Assembly: GCA_003537645.1 (NCBI GenBank)
Contig: DPRM01000094.1
Coordinates: forward strand, 1-14,305
Source of the DNA: Prolixibacteraceae bacterium
GTDB taxonomy: Bacteria > Bacteroidota > Bacteroidia > Bacteroidales > Prolixibacteraceae
Reading direction: 5' to 3'
DNA: 14,305 nucleotides
Below, piece by piece: positions 6,007 to 12,779 of the stretch. The position numbers and the translations under genes were made by a program. How positions within the stretch are numbered: the stretch's first letter is position 1; each line of letters opens with the position of its first letter. The notes under the pieces were generated by a model. It made no database searches. It saw nothing but the letters and a program-made list of their open reading frames with translations, and had not been told where the DNA came from.

Positions 6007-7278
6007 TTATTCTTTCTTCACCGGGCAATAATCCATGCAGCGGGCACAGCTCAGGCAATTGGTTTTGTTGGGTTCCCAGTCGGAGCGTTTCCTGAATTTT
6101 GATAAACCAATCAGGCTGGAACCGATCACCAATCCCATAAAACCGCCCAGTATCCAACCTCCCCAGTAAAACTGGCGCTGTATAACGTGTGCTTCCTGAA
6201 CCAATTGTTCGGTCGATTTTCCGGAGCTCATAAAGGTGCGCACATCAATATTTTTGGGATCATTTTTTACTTCAGGATGCTCCACAATTTGCTCGGCCAA
6301 ATAAACAGTCTGATTAAAGCTGGATAACGGCACATGCAGCATCGATCCGGCAAAACCGCCCATCCCGACCCACAATGGCAGGAGTACAAAATAAGTCATC
6401 AGCCGGTTCACGTTGCTGCGGCGTTTTCCGGTTTCAACTACCGGTTCGTCGATGGCTCCAAACGGACACGAATTGGAACACAGTTTACACTGGATACACG
6501 CTGAAGGTGTAATAGTCATGTGACGGGATGAAAACTTTGACATCCAGCCCAGCAAAACTCCATACGGACAGAAAAACCTGCAATATGGGCGAGCGACAAA
6601 CACGCCAACAGCCAAAAATAAAATCCCTAAAATCAGCATGTGATATGGCGCATCGAACCGAAACAGGCCTACAAACGGATCGTACCGGCAGATGATGAAT
6701 TCTGATTTGGTGGCCACGTATAAAACTGCCAGTCCGAGGTATAAATAAGGTATCAATCCCAAAACTTTCTGAATCCATTTGGGTAATTCGATGGGTTTTA
6801 AAACCACGATATCCTGAATGGCTCCGAGCGGACAAGCCCCGGCACAGAATGTTCTTCCGAAGAAAAGCGAAAAAATGAGTGGCAGCAAGAAAAACAGCAA
6901 GGCCGTTAACGGGATGGCGTAAGTGGGATCAACAATTCCCAACACCACGTTCTGTACAGAACCAACAGAACAAATACAACCTTCGCGATAAAAGCCAAAG
7001 TATAACAAGGAAAATACCGATGTCCAGAAAACACCTTTACGAGAACGTTTTTTCAGTACAAACCAGGTAACCACCGACAGTACCACCAACAATACCAGCA
7101 CATCTAAATACTCCAGAAAAATCATCCGGGGCGATGAGGCCGTGGTTGGCGGCTGCGTATAACCCGAATCAAACTCGGGCTTCGGAAAACGCTGTTGCGC
7201 ATCGGCTGCATAAGATTGAACTGCTGTAAAAAGCAGTATCGAAATCAGTAAAAAGTATCGTTTAAATTGGTTCATCAT
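6007..7278 (-). CDS. NosR/NapH-like polytopic membrane iron-sulfur protein
   Basis: A 423-residue protein. Residues 1-24 look like a signal peptide ending SYA. About six or seven membrane helices follow (near 56-75, 84-97, 121-140, 171-190, 212-230, 290-313, 371-392). The family signature of two C-x3-CP motifs is present: FCAGACPLGA (C145, C149) and CRFFCPYG (C233, C237). C101/C103 and C197 lie between helices. Two [4Fe-4S] motifs follow: C261, C264, C267, C271-P, and C408, C411, C414, C418-P at the C-terminus. In NapH, NosR and related proteins these carry electrons between the quinone pool and periplasmic redox proteins. Here it probably pairs with the NapG-like ferredoxin encoded at 8664-8071. 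It is longer than NapH and lacks the NosR FMN domain. Its start overlaps the end of the ORF6N gene by 17 bp; Met2 at 7275 is an equally possible start. Confidence 0.92.
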   Translation of the reverse strand: MMNQFKRYFLLISILLFTAVQSYAADAQQRFPKPEFDSGYTQPPTTASSPRMIFLEYLDVLVLLVVLSVVTWFVLKKRSRKGVFWTSVFSLLYFGFYREGCICSVGSVQNVVLGIVDPTYAIPLTALLFFLLPLIFSLFFGRTFCAGACPLGAIQDIVVLKPIELPKWIQKVLGLIPYLYLGLAVLYVATKSEFIICRYDPFVGLFRFDAPYHMLILGILFLAVGVFVARPYCRFFCPYGVLLGWMSKFSSRHMTITPSACIQCKLCSNSCPFGAIDEPVVETGKRRSNVNRLMTYFVLLPLWVGMGGFAGSMLHVPLSSFNQTVYLAEQIVEHPEVKNDPKNIDVRTFMSSGKSTEQLVQEAHVIQRQFYWGGWILGGFMGLVIGSSLIGLSKFRKRSDWEPNKTNCLSCARCMDYCPVKKE

Positions 7279-7780
7279 TTTTATAACCTATTCGTTTGCG
7301 CTGTTTCTGTTCGGTTTCCTGGTTGTCTTTCTGAAGCAAAAAGTTGATAGCTTCATAGACATCATTAAATTGCTTATCGTATTTATTTTCAAGCACCTGA
7401 AGTTTTTCAGTCAAATCCTTATGGGTCAAGGCATATTGTCGTACAAAGACAAAAGCCCGCATAATGGCAATGTTTGTTTCGATTGCTTTATCTGAATTAA
7501 GAATTCCACTCAACATTGCAACTCCTTGTTCTGTAAAAGCATAAGGCATGTACCTAATTCCACCTCTATTGTTTGAGGTGCTAAAATTGCACCTCAAAGT
7601 GTCATACTCCAATTTCGTAAGTTCAAACATAAAATCAGTCGGAAACCTTTTAATGTTCGCTTTTACTGCCCTTTTTAGATATTTTGTTTCAGTCTCATAA
7701 AGCTCCGCAAGGTCAAAATCCAGCATGATCTTTTGATCCCGGATTTCGTAGATCTTCGTTTGAATCTTTTCGAGTTGCAT
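7262..7780 (-). CDS. ORF6N-domain protein (phage antirepressor-type DNA-binding protein)
   Basis: A 172-residue protein. Residues 5-110 match the ORF6N domain common in Bacteroidota: IYEIRDQKIMLDFDLAELY at 10-28, IKRFPTDFMFEL at 43-54, and AFTEQGVAMLSGILNS followed by AIMRAFVFVRQ at 81-115. The tail from 120 is charged and heptad-like (coiled-coil probable) and ends with the typical KRIGYK segment, so the gene seems intact. ORF6N is a KilA-N-related domain found in phage antirepressors, and cellular copies are of unknown function. It is functionally foreign among the redox genes, separates the NapG-like and NosR-like genes, and overlaps the latter by 17 bp. I infer a later insertion. A 19-bp palindrome lies 79-97 bp upstream and could be its operator. 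Confidence 0.9.
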   Translation of the reverse strand: MQLEKIQTKIYEIRDQKIMLDFDLAELYETETKYLKRAVKANIKRFPTDFMFELTKLEYDTLRCNFSTSNNRGGIRYMPYAFTEQGVAMLSGILNSDKAIETNIAIMRAFVFVRQYALTHKDLTEKLQVLENKYDKQFNDVYEAINFLLQKDNQETEQKQRKRIGYKNDEPI

Positions 7781-7858
7781 CTATTGGGTTCTTAGCTATT
7801 ACACATTCTCACTAATAATTCAATTCCTGTATTTCGTTTCTTTTTCTGATTTTAAAGC

Positions 7859-7877
7859 TTATCACAAAATGTGATAA
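7859..7877. promoter_or_regulatory. 19-bp perfect palindrome upstream of ORF6N, possible operator
   Basis: TTATCACA (7859-7866), AAA, TGTGATAA (7870-7877): two perfect 8-bp arms around 3 bp. It lies 79 bp upstream of the ORF6N start at 7780. It is AT-rich, unlike the GC-rich REP-like hairpins elsewhere in the window, and resembles a binding site for a dimeric regulator. The TGTGA half-site recalls Crp/Fnr boxes, but the spacing is not that of the classical Crp site. The function is inference. Confidence 0.4.
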
Positions 7878-7903
7878 CTTGTCGTTTGATTTTGTTTTCC
7901 TTT

Positions 7904-7951
7904 CCGTCCGAGATCAGAATATTTCTCTGTTGATCTTTACTGCGCGGACGG
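7904..7951. repeat. 48-bp inverted repeat with CCGTCCG/CGGACGG arms
   Basis: CCGTCCG at 7904-7910 and CGGACGG at 7945-7951 enclose 34 bp. An inverted repeat with the same arms and the same total length occurs at 8898-8945, although the interiors differ. It lies in the 290-bp gap between the NapG-like and ORF6N genes. Confidence 0.5.
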
Positions 7952-7971
7952 TAACGTTTTCTCCATCATGT

Positions 7972-8027
7972 CCACGGGTTCCGCTTCGCTTCACCCGCGG
8001 TTATTCAAATTTGACACTTTCAGTGTC
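7972..8027. repeat. Double-hairpin REP-like element
   Basis: Hairpin 1 has arms CCACGGGT (7972-7979) and ACCCGCGG (7993-8000), with one G/T-type mismatch, around a CGCTTCGCTTC-type loop. Hairpin 2 is perfect: GACACT (8013-8018), TTC, AGTGTC (8022-8027). The two are joined by TTATTCAAATTT. I recognise this layout (a GGGT/ACCC hairpin, then TTATTCA, then a weaker hairpin) as a common Bacteroidota intergenic repeat from general knowledge. It begins 43 bp past the stop codon of the NapG-like gene. Confidence 0.6.
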
Positions 8028-8070
8028 CCAAAAATCGCATAGTCTCCAGTTCGCCCAATCGCCAAGTCCA

Positions 8071-8664
8071 CTATGCTTTCTTCCCTTTGCCACCTTTGGT
8101 AAAATCGCCCTTAATTAAGTAAGGCGTATCTGCCGGGACACGCTGAATGGCATCGGCCGGACAAACACGTGCAATGGCGCAATCGTTACAGTTTTTGCAC
8201 AAGTTGTGACGAATCTGCAAATGAAAAGATCCGTTTCCGAAAGAGGTACAACCTGCCACACACTTGGCACAGCCAATGCACAAATCTTCAATGATTTCGT
8301 ATTCGTAATAAGGAGGTTCAATAAATTTACGTTTGATGGCGGCGGTTGGGCAAAGCTGATTTTCGGCAGCGGTGCTGCGGGCATTGGCATCTGGTTTCAG
8401 GTAGCCCCCGCATAAATCGCAATAGCCGCATAAGGCATAAGCGTGTACACATTTTACGGCAGATGGTGTCATCACACATTCATCGGCACAGCGCCCGCAC
8501 TGCACGCATTTGAAAGGATCGATCTGCCAAACCATATCTTTTGGAGTCGCTTTCAGGAACGAAATACCAGCCACTCCACCCAGCGAAACAGCAAGCGCCA
8601 TTTGCATTCCGCTGCGGATAAACCGACGGCGTTCTATACTTTTCGGTTCTTTATTATCGTTCAT
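8071..8664 (-). CDS. Twin-arginine-exported polyferredoxin, NapG/MauM-like
   Basis: A 197-residue protein with a Tat-type signal: ERRRFIRSG at 11-19 followed by a hydrophobic stretch (about 20-38). The mature part has four [4Fe-4S] motifs: C53-x2-C56-x2-C59-x3-C63; C72, C79, C82, C85 with C105-P; C129-x2-C132-x2-C135-x3-C139; and C156-x2-C159-x2-C162-x5-C168-P. Four clusters and a Tat signal match NapG/MauM, which partner NapH-type membrane proteins in quinol oxidation. The NosR/NapH-like gene lies downstream, beyond the ORF6N gene. The end is Gly/Lys-rich. Folded export with clusters already inserted to the periplasmic side is the family expectation. Its start codon overlaps the previous gene by 11 bp, so translation is probably coupled. 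Confidence 0.92.
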   Translation of the reverse strand: MNDNKEPKSIERRRFIRSGMQMALAVSLGGVAGISFLKATPKDMVWQIDPFKCVQCGRCADECVMTPSAVKCVHAYALCGYCDLCGGYLKPDANARSTAAENQLCPTAAIKRKFIEPPYYEYEIIEDLCIGCAKCVAGCTSFGNGSFHLQIRHNLCKNCNDCAIARVCPADAIQRVPADTPYLIKGDFTKGGKGKKA

Positions 8665-8872
8665 CGTTCTTGTATTTTTTAGCCTGATCTAACGAACATG
8701 TCGTTATTTTCTGACAGTTCTTGCAAAATTGATTATTGCCGCAGCCCTCCAACTGAACCCGGTTTTCAGCCAGCAGATAAGCAGTTCCGCCAATCATTGC
8801 CGACAGAAAAGTGAGTTGCGCTGCCTTTCTGAAGAATTCACGTCTATTGGTTGTATTATCTTTCATTTTCAT
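8654..8872 (-). CDS. Small exported cysteine-motif protein, function unknown
   Basis: A 72-residue protein from the start I prefer. It begins MKMKDN, then a Tat-like NRREFFRKAAQL and a hydrophobic segment (TFLSAMIGGTAYLLA), followed by a short mature tail of about 35 residues with a symmetrical C-x5-C-x2-C-x5-C motif (C44, C50, C53, C59). These four cysteines could bind one iron-sulfur cluster or Zn; I do not recognise the family. The frame also opens at ATG 8962, adding 30 residues, but that extension is encoded almost wholly by an inverted repeat (8898-8945) and would bury the signal, so I chose 8872. Its stop overlaps the start of the polyferredoxin gene by 11 bp, so it probably assembles with or matures that protein (inference). 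Confidence 0.7.
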   Translation of the reverse strand: MKMKDNTTNRREFFRKAAQLTFLSAMIGGTAYLLAENRVQLEGCGNNQFCKNCQKITTCSLDQAKKYKNDER

Positions 8873-8897
8873 CGTTCTTTTCAACGTTTGTTCCATT

Positions 8898-8945
8898 CCG
8901 TCCGAAAAATGATCCATTCTTTTTTCAACATTTTCACTCGGACGG
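8898..8945. repeat. 48-bp inverted repeat with CCGTCCGA/TCGGACGG arms
   Basis: CCGTCCGA (8898-8905) and TCGGACGG (8938-8945) enclose 32 bp. Arms and total length match the element at 7904-7951. It sits upstream of my preferred start (8872) for the small cysteine protein and inside the possible 30-residue N-terminal extension. Confidence 0.5.
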
Positions 8946-8965
8946 ATTATTTCCATTTTCATTAT

Positions 8966-9012
8966 CCCCGGGGTTTCAACCCCGGGCTACAAATATTTCG
9001 CCCCGATGGGGC
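8966..9012. repeat. Double-hairpin GC-rich REP-like element
   Basis: Hairpin 1 is CCCGGGGTT (8967-8975), TC, AACCCCGGG (8978-8986). Hairpin 2 is GCCCC (9000-9004), GAT, GGGGC (9008-9012). They are joined by CTACAAATATTTC. Both stems are perfect. The element fills most of the gap between the NHL gene (stop 9051-9049) and the small cysteine gene. This design, a CCCGGGG stem and then a GCCCCGATGGGGC stem, is known to me as a dispersed Bacteroidota intergenic repeat. Not followed by a U tract on the transcribed strand. Confidence 0.7.
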
Positions 9013-9048
9013 TATAAGATTCAAATATGTTCCGATTCTCCTTTACCT

Positions 9049-10014
9049 CTATTCTTGTTTCTTTTCAAAAATTCGTACTTGCTGGCGTTCAAAATCGAGG
9101 GCAATTACCCGATGCTGTTTGTCCACTGCAATATCGGGCGCCAATGAACCATCGAATGCCGCCGGCGGGGCAACCACTCCTATGAATTGTCCGTGCTGAT
9201 CGTAAATCTTGATTCGGGGCATTCCTTTTTCGCTGGTGATGAATGAATTATCATCCAGAATTGATATATGAGCCGGATTACAGCAACCGCTGAAACCTTC
9301 AATTTTAAAACTTGTTACACCCCATGAGGTACGCAGCGAACCATCTGGATTGTAATTTTCGAAAGTATGCTTTCCGGTATTTGCTGCCCATAAAAAACCA
9401 CCGTCGTCAATCGCCACGTCAAAATATGGGCTTGGAATAGCAAATCCGGAAATCCCCTTTTGCTCGTTCTTCTCCCCTATTTTCTGAAGAATTTGTCCGT
9501 TGGTATTGCACTGATGGACGATACGGTTTCCGGCATCGGCTACATACACGTTTTCGCCGGAAACGGCCAGCGAAGTAATTACGGCCCGGTCGCCAAAAGA
9601 ATTCCAGCGTTTTACCAGCGTTCCGTTCAGGTCGTACATTACCACATAATGGCGCATCCCGATCCAAATCTGGCGATTATCGTCAATGGTTACGCAGGTG
9701 GCGGTGTCGATCAACTGTTTACGCAAAATCTCCTTTCCAGAATAATTAAACTTGATTAATTCGTTCGCCGTAGCCACAATGATCATCGAATCGGACACGG
9801 TAATTCCGCCCCAATCGTGCACTTTGACCGGAAAATTCAGCGCTTCAGTATAGATAATCTGGGTCGAGTCCACCTTCCGAAATTCATCGATATTGTATTC
9901 GTAGGGATTTTCGATATTTTTCCCGGCTTTTCCCCCGATAAAATCTTTACCAATAACAATCACAATTGCCACAGCAAGAACGATCAATACGATATTTACC
10001 AGTTTCCGGTTCAT
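9049..10014 (-). CDS. Membrane-anchored NHL-repeat beta-propeller with a Cys-Cys pair
   Basis: A 321-residue protein. One hydrophobic helix (about 6-22) after MNRK anchors it with the rest outside. From about 60 it has NHL-type repeats, for example VYVADAGNRIV (156-166), DVAIDDGGFLWAANTG (199-214) and DIAVDKQHRVIALDF (294-308), consistent with a six-bladed propeller. The striking feature is FSGCCNPAH at 241-249, with vicinal C244-C245 and H249, which could form a disulfide or bind a metal; the rest of the exported part has only C107 and C169. NHL propellers usually bind proteins or small ligands, so no reaction can be assigned. It starts 4 bp after the preceding propeller gene stops, so the two are very likely cotranscribed. 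Confidence 0.9.
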   Translation of the reverse strand: MNRKLVNIVLIVLAVAIVIVIGKDFIGGKAGKNIENPYEYNIDEFRKVDSTQIIYTEALNFPVKVHDWGGITVSDSMIIVATANELIKFNYSGKEILRKQLIDTATCVTIDDNRQIWIGMRHYVVMYDLNGTLVKRWNSFGDRAVITSLAVSGENVYVADAGNRIVHQCNTNGQILQKIGEKNEQKGISGFAIPSPYFDVAIDDGGFLWAANTGKHTFENYNPDGSLRTSWGVTSFKIEGFSGCCNPAHISILDDNSFITSEKGMPRIKIYDQHGQFIGVVAPPAAFDGSLAPDIAVDKQHRVIALDFERQQVRIFEKKQE

Positions 10015-10018
10015 AGTT

Positions 10019-11437
10019 TTATTGGCTAATGTTTACACAATACATTTTATTCGCATCACGCAACAGCAAGCGCCCGTCGGCGATGGCCATTGGTCCCCAG
10101 GCATCGTGCCCGTCGAACAGTTTTTTCTGCGCCATCTGAACGTACTTCTTACTGTCAGGTTTAATCATCGTCAGCGTTCCATCATCGCTTAGTACATACA
10201 TTTTATTGTCAGCAATCAGGTAAGGTCCCAAGCCAAAACGGCCATCTTTTCCTGAAGTCCAGACCACTTTCGTCACATCGTCCGGAGAAACACAAACCAG
10301 TTGGTTGCGCAACGGTCCGGCATCTTTGGGCTGAATTCCGAACATCATTCCGTCCCAAATTACAGGTGTCTGCTGTTCGCATGCCATCCCATCCTTCGGG
10401 CTAAACTCTTTTAAAACATCCACTTTATATTCTGCTCCTGAAGGAGTTACCTGAATCATCATACTTCCGGCGCCATAACCGGCAGTTAAAAATACCTTTC
10501 CATCGGGGAAACAAACCGGAGCCGGAGCCACCACCGCATGATTCCAGGCTGTTGACTGCCATAGGATTTTGCCTTCGTCGGCACCTTCGGCTGAAACAGC
10601 CAAAACTGCACCAACCGCGCTATAGACGTACATTTTCTTGCCTTTAAATGTCCACGGCATAATGGACGAATGCGACATTTTGATTCCACCCGGATTGGGT
10701 GTTTCCCACAGTACTTTGCCGGTAGCCATGTCCACTGCAACCATTACAGAGGTTCCACCAGGAGCCAGAATCGCTTTATTTCCATCGATCATCGGGCACT
10801 GCCCGGTAAACCACAGCGGCACTTCTGTCTGGTATTGCTGAACCATATCGAGCCCCCAAACCAGATCGCCGGTTTCGCGTTTGACACACATCACATGGCA
10901 ACGCGGTCCAATTGTCAGCACGTATTCAGGAGTTACGGCAGGCACTGTGCGCGACATTCCATGATTTCGTTTGACGCTCAATTTGTACGAACGTCTCCAA
11001 AGCTCTTTGCCATCTTCTAGTGAAAAACATCGCAGGGCATCTTCGCGTTTGACCTCATCGTAATCCATCAGGTAAACTTTTCCTTCGTAAATGGCTGGTC
11101 CGGCATGGCCTTCACCCAAATCAACCGACCACAGTATTTCTGGCTGATCGCCCGACCATGAATTTTTTAGTGGCTGCGAGTTTTTCACAATGTTATCGAA
11201 ATCGGCACCGCGAAAACGAGTCCAGGTTCCTTTTAAGCCGGAAGTTGAAGTTCCGAACGATTCGAATTTCTCGCCTATGTTCACCACATCCACTACCGTT
11301 GAATCGGTGCCTTTGTTATCTTCTCCGGGAGTGCTTTCAACAAACTGGTTAGTTGGGTCTTTCAAAAGCCACCACAAAAAAAGGATCAGCATTACACCAA
11401 TAACCGACCACAAGATGTATTTAATGTTCTTTTCCAA
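10019..11437 (-). CDS. Membrane-anchored PQQ-like beta-propeller
   Basis: A 472-residue protein. A single N-terminal helix (about 7-25, rich in Ile, Leu and Trp) follows MEKNIKY and predicts a type II anchor with the propeller in the periplasm. A low-complexity acidic linker covers about 28-65. The propeller begins near 70 with WTRFRGADFDN and carries blade motifs GKELWR, GDLVWG, GKVLWE, GKILWQ and TKVVWT. No calcium- or PQQ-ligating set or vicinal disulfide of methanol dehydrogenase type is apparent, so the PQQ name reflects fold only. It is divergent from the three secreted paralogues upstream and from the 608-residue protein, but shares the R-G entry motif with them. The next gene starts 4 bp downstream. 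Confidence 0.92.
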   Translation of the reverse strand: MEKNIKYILWSVIGVMLILFLWWLLKDPTNQFVESTPGEDNKGTDSTVVDVVNIGEKFESFGTSTSGLKGTWTRFRGADFDNIVKNSQPLKNSWSGDQPEILWSVDLGEGHAGPAIYEGKVYLMDYDEVKREDALRCFSLEDGKELWRRSYKLSVKRNHGMSRTVPAVTPEYVLTIGPRCHVMCVKRETGDLVWGLDMVQQYQTEVPLWFTGQCPMIDGNKAILAPGGTSVMVAVDMATGKVLWETPNPGGIKMSHSSIMPWTFKGKKMYVYSAVGAVLAVSAEGADEGKILWQSTAWNHAVVAPAPVCFPDGKVFLTAGYGAGSMMIQVTPSGAEYKVDVLKEFSPKDGMACEQQTPVIWDGMMFGIQPKDAGPLRNQLVCVSPDDVTKVVWTSGKDGRFGLGPYLIADNKMYVLSDDGTLTMIKPDSKKYVQMAQKKLFDGHDAWGPMAIADGRLLLRDANKMYCVNISQ

Positions 11438-11464
11438 GATTTATCTCTTTTTATTATTTGTGCC

Positions 11465-11498
11465 ATATCCGTTCACTTCAGTGAACGGCAAAGGATAT
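11465..11498. repeat. REP-like palindrome with CAAAGGAT tag
   Basis: CCGTTCACT (11469-11477), TC, AGTGAACGG (11480-11488) is a perfect 9-bp-arm hairpin. It is extended by ATATCC (11465-11470) and GGATAT (11493-11498), also inverted. The GGCAAAGGAT that follows the stem matches the GGCAAAGAAT flanking hairpin 1 at 1350-1377, which places them in one family although the stem bases differ. It lies in the 82-bp gap between two propeller genes. Confidence 0.7.
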
Positions 11499-11519
11499 CG
11501 CATCATTTAACTTTAGGCA

Positions 11520-12764
11520 CTAATTCTTCAGGTTATATACAGCCAAATATTCGCCATGACGGACTAACAGTTTTCCATCAAAAATGGATGGATGTGCCCA
11601 GTGTGGTCCGGTACCTTTTTCAATTTTGAATGAACTGACGATTTCGAATTTTTCAGGATTTGGCTTTACTAAAGCCAGATTGCCGGTTTTCTCCTCGTAA
11701 CAATATAAATGTCCGTCAGCCGAAATAATTGGTCCTTTGTTGAACCAAAGGGTTTCGTACATCGTTTTTCCGGTGTTCCAGTCGGCACAAATCCAATTGC
11801 CTTTTCCGTTATTTATCCAGTTTGATCCAAACACATAATCTCCAACTTTCACAACTCCACCCAGATGATTGTCAAAAGCTGGATTGGTCCATTTAAGTGA
11901 AACAGAACGTCCATCTGCAGCAAGAGTCAACATCAAAGCAGCATGATCGTATCCACTGGTTATAAAAATTTCGTTGCCGGATATAATTGGAGTATTGGTG
12001 TTTGCTCCTTTACCCATTTCGCCGGTATGATGTTGCAACAGATTATAGGTCCAGACAAATTCTCCGTTTTCGATATTAATAGCCATCAGATCGTTTGCTG
12101 TTTGTGCCAACAGCAATTTCAATCCACCCTTTTCTATGATTACTGAAGATGCGTAAGCACGAGTTCCGCCTAAACTCTTCGTTTTCCAAAGTAATTTGCC
12201 ATCTGTTTTACTCAAAGCAATTACCGATGTTTCTTCGCCACCCGGAATATAAAATACAGCTTTATCGGAAATTGCCACCGATTCGGCGGTTCCCCACCGA
12301 TGTGGCTCTCCTTTAAAATCGTTATTCGCATTTACATTCCAAATCAATTTCCCGGAAACTGCATCAACACAAACGACCTGACCAATCCCACTAACCAGAT
12401 AAATCCGGTTATTTTCGATAGTTGGAGTACTTCGTGTTTCAGGATAAGTACGCGGCCAGGCACTCCCGTAGGCAGTTTCCCATTTTTTCTTCCCATTCAT
12501 CTCGTAGGCCGAAACCACATCCAATGTATCTTTTCTCCCGGTTACATAAATCGTATTTTTATATACCACCGGCGACGAATAGCCATTCCCAATATCATTC
12601 AGTTCCAATAAAAGCGAGGGCCCATTTTCAGGCCAGCTTTTCAGTAGATTCTGATCAGGATAAATTCCGGAACGATTCGGGCCACGCCATTCGACCAAAT
12701 CCTGCGATAAAAGACTTCCGGAAAAAATAAAAGTGAGCAAAAGAAAGGTGAGAATTTTCGTCAT
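11520..12764 (-). CDS. Secreted PQQ-like beta-propeller, paralogue 1
   Basis: A 414-residue protein. An N-terminal signal peptide (MTKILTFLLLTFIFSGS...) is cleaved probably near residue 20. The propeller starts with VEWRGPNRSGIYP and has blade motifs GKKKWE, GKLIWN, GKLLWK, GEFVWT, VSLKWT and a last blade ending LLVRHGEYLAVYNL. It aligns along its whole length with the product of 14018-12780: both share AYG(S/R)xW, TRSTPTIE, PGG..TSV, GSNW and the HP-x-I.GKL end. No anchor or lipobox is visible, so it is probably periplasmic or secreted. It is 15 bp downstream of its paralogue, so cotranscription is likely. Role unknown; scaffold or ligand-binding protein for the redox complex is inference. 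Confidence 0.92.
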   Translation of the reverse strand: MTKILTFLLLTFIFSGSLLSQDLVEWRGPNRSGIYPDQNLLKSWPENGPSLLLELNDIGNGYSSPVVYKNTIYVTGRKDTLDVVSAYEMNGKKKWETAYGSAWPRTYPETRSTPTIENNRIYLVSGIGQVVCVDAVSGKLIWNVNANNDFKGEPHRWGTAESVAISDKAVFYIPGGEETSVIALSKTDGKLLWKTKSLGGTRAYASSVIIEKGGLKLLLAQTANDLMAINIENGEFVWTYNLLQHHTGEMGKGANTNTPIISGNEIFITSGYDHAALMLTLAADGRSVSLKWTNPAFDNHLGGVVKVGDYVFGSNWINNGKGNWICADWNTGKTMYETLWFNKGPIISADGHLYCYEEKTGNLALVKPNPEKFEIVSSFKIEKGTGPHWAHPSIFDGKLLVRHGEYLAVYNLKN

Positions 12765-12779
12765 CTTTTCAGGAATAAA

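Noticed and set aside
5957..6157. Minus-strand 66-codon frame overlapping the end of the NosR-like gene
   Set aside because: It reads the ferredoxin motif region in another frame and ends in an intergenic repeat; no domain or start signal supports it.
8115..8390. Minus-strand 91-codon frame inside the NapG-like gene
   Set aside because: Alternate frame of a gene with four intact iron-sulfur motifs; no independent features.
8729..9199. Plus-strand open frame of 156 codons across the small cysteine gene and NHL gene end
   Set aside because: It crosses a GC-rich repeat element and two convincing minus-strand genes; its translation looks random.
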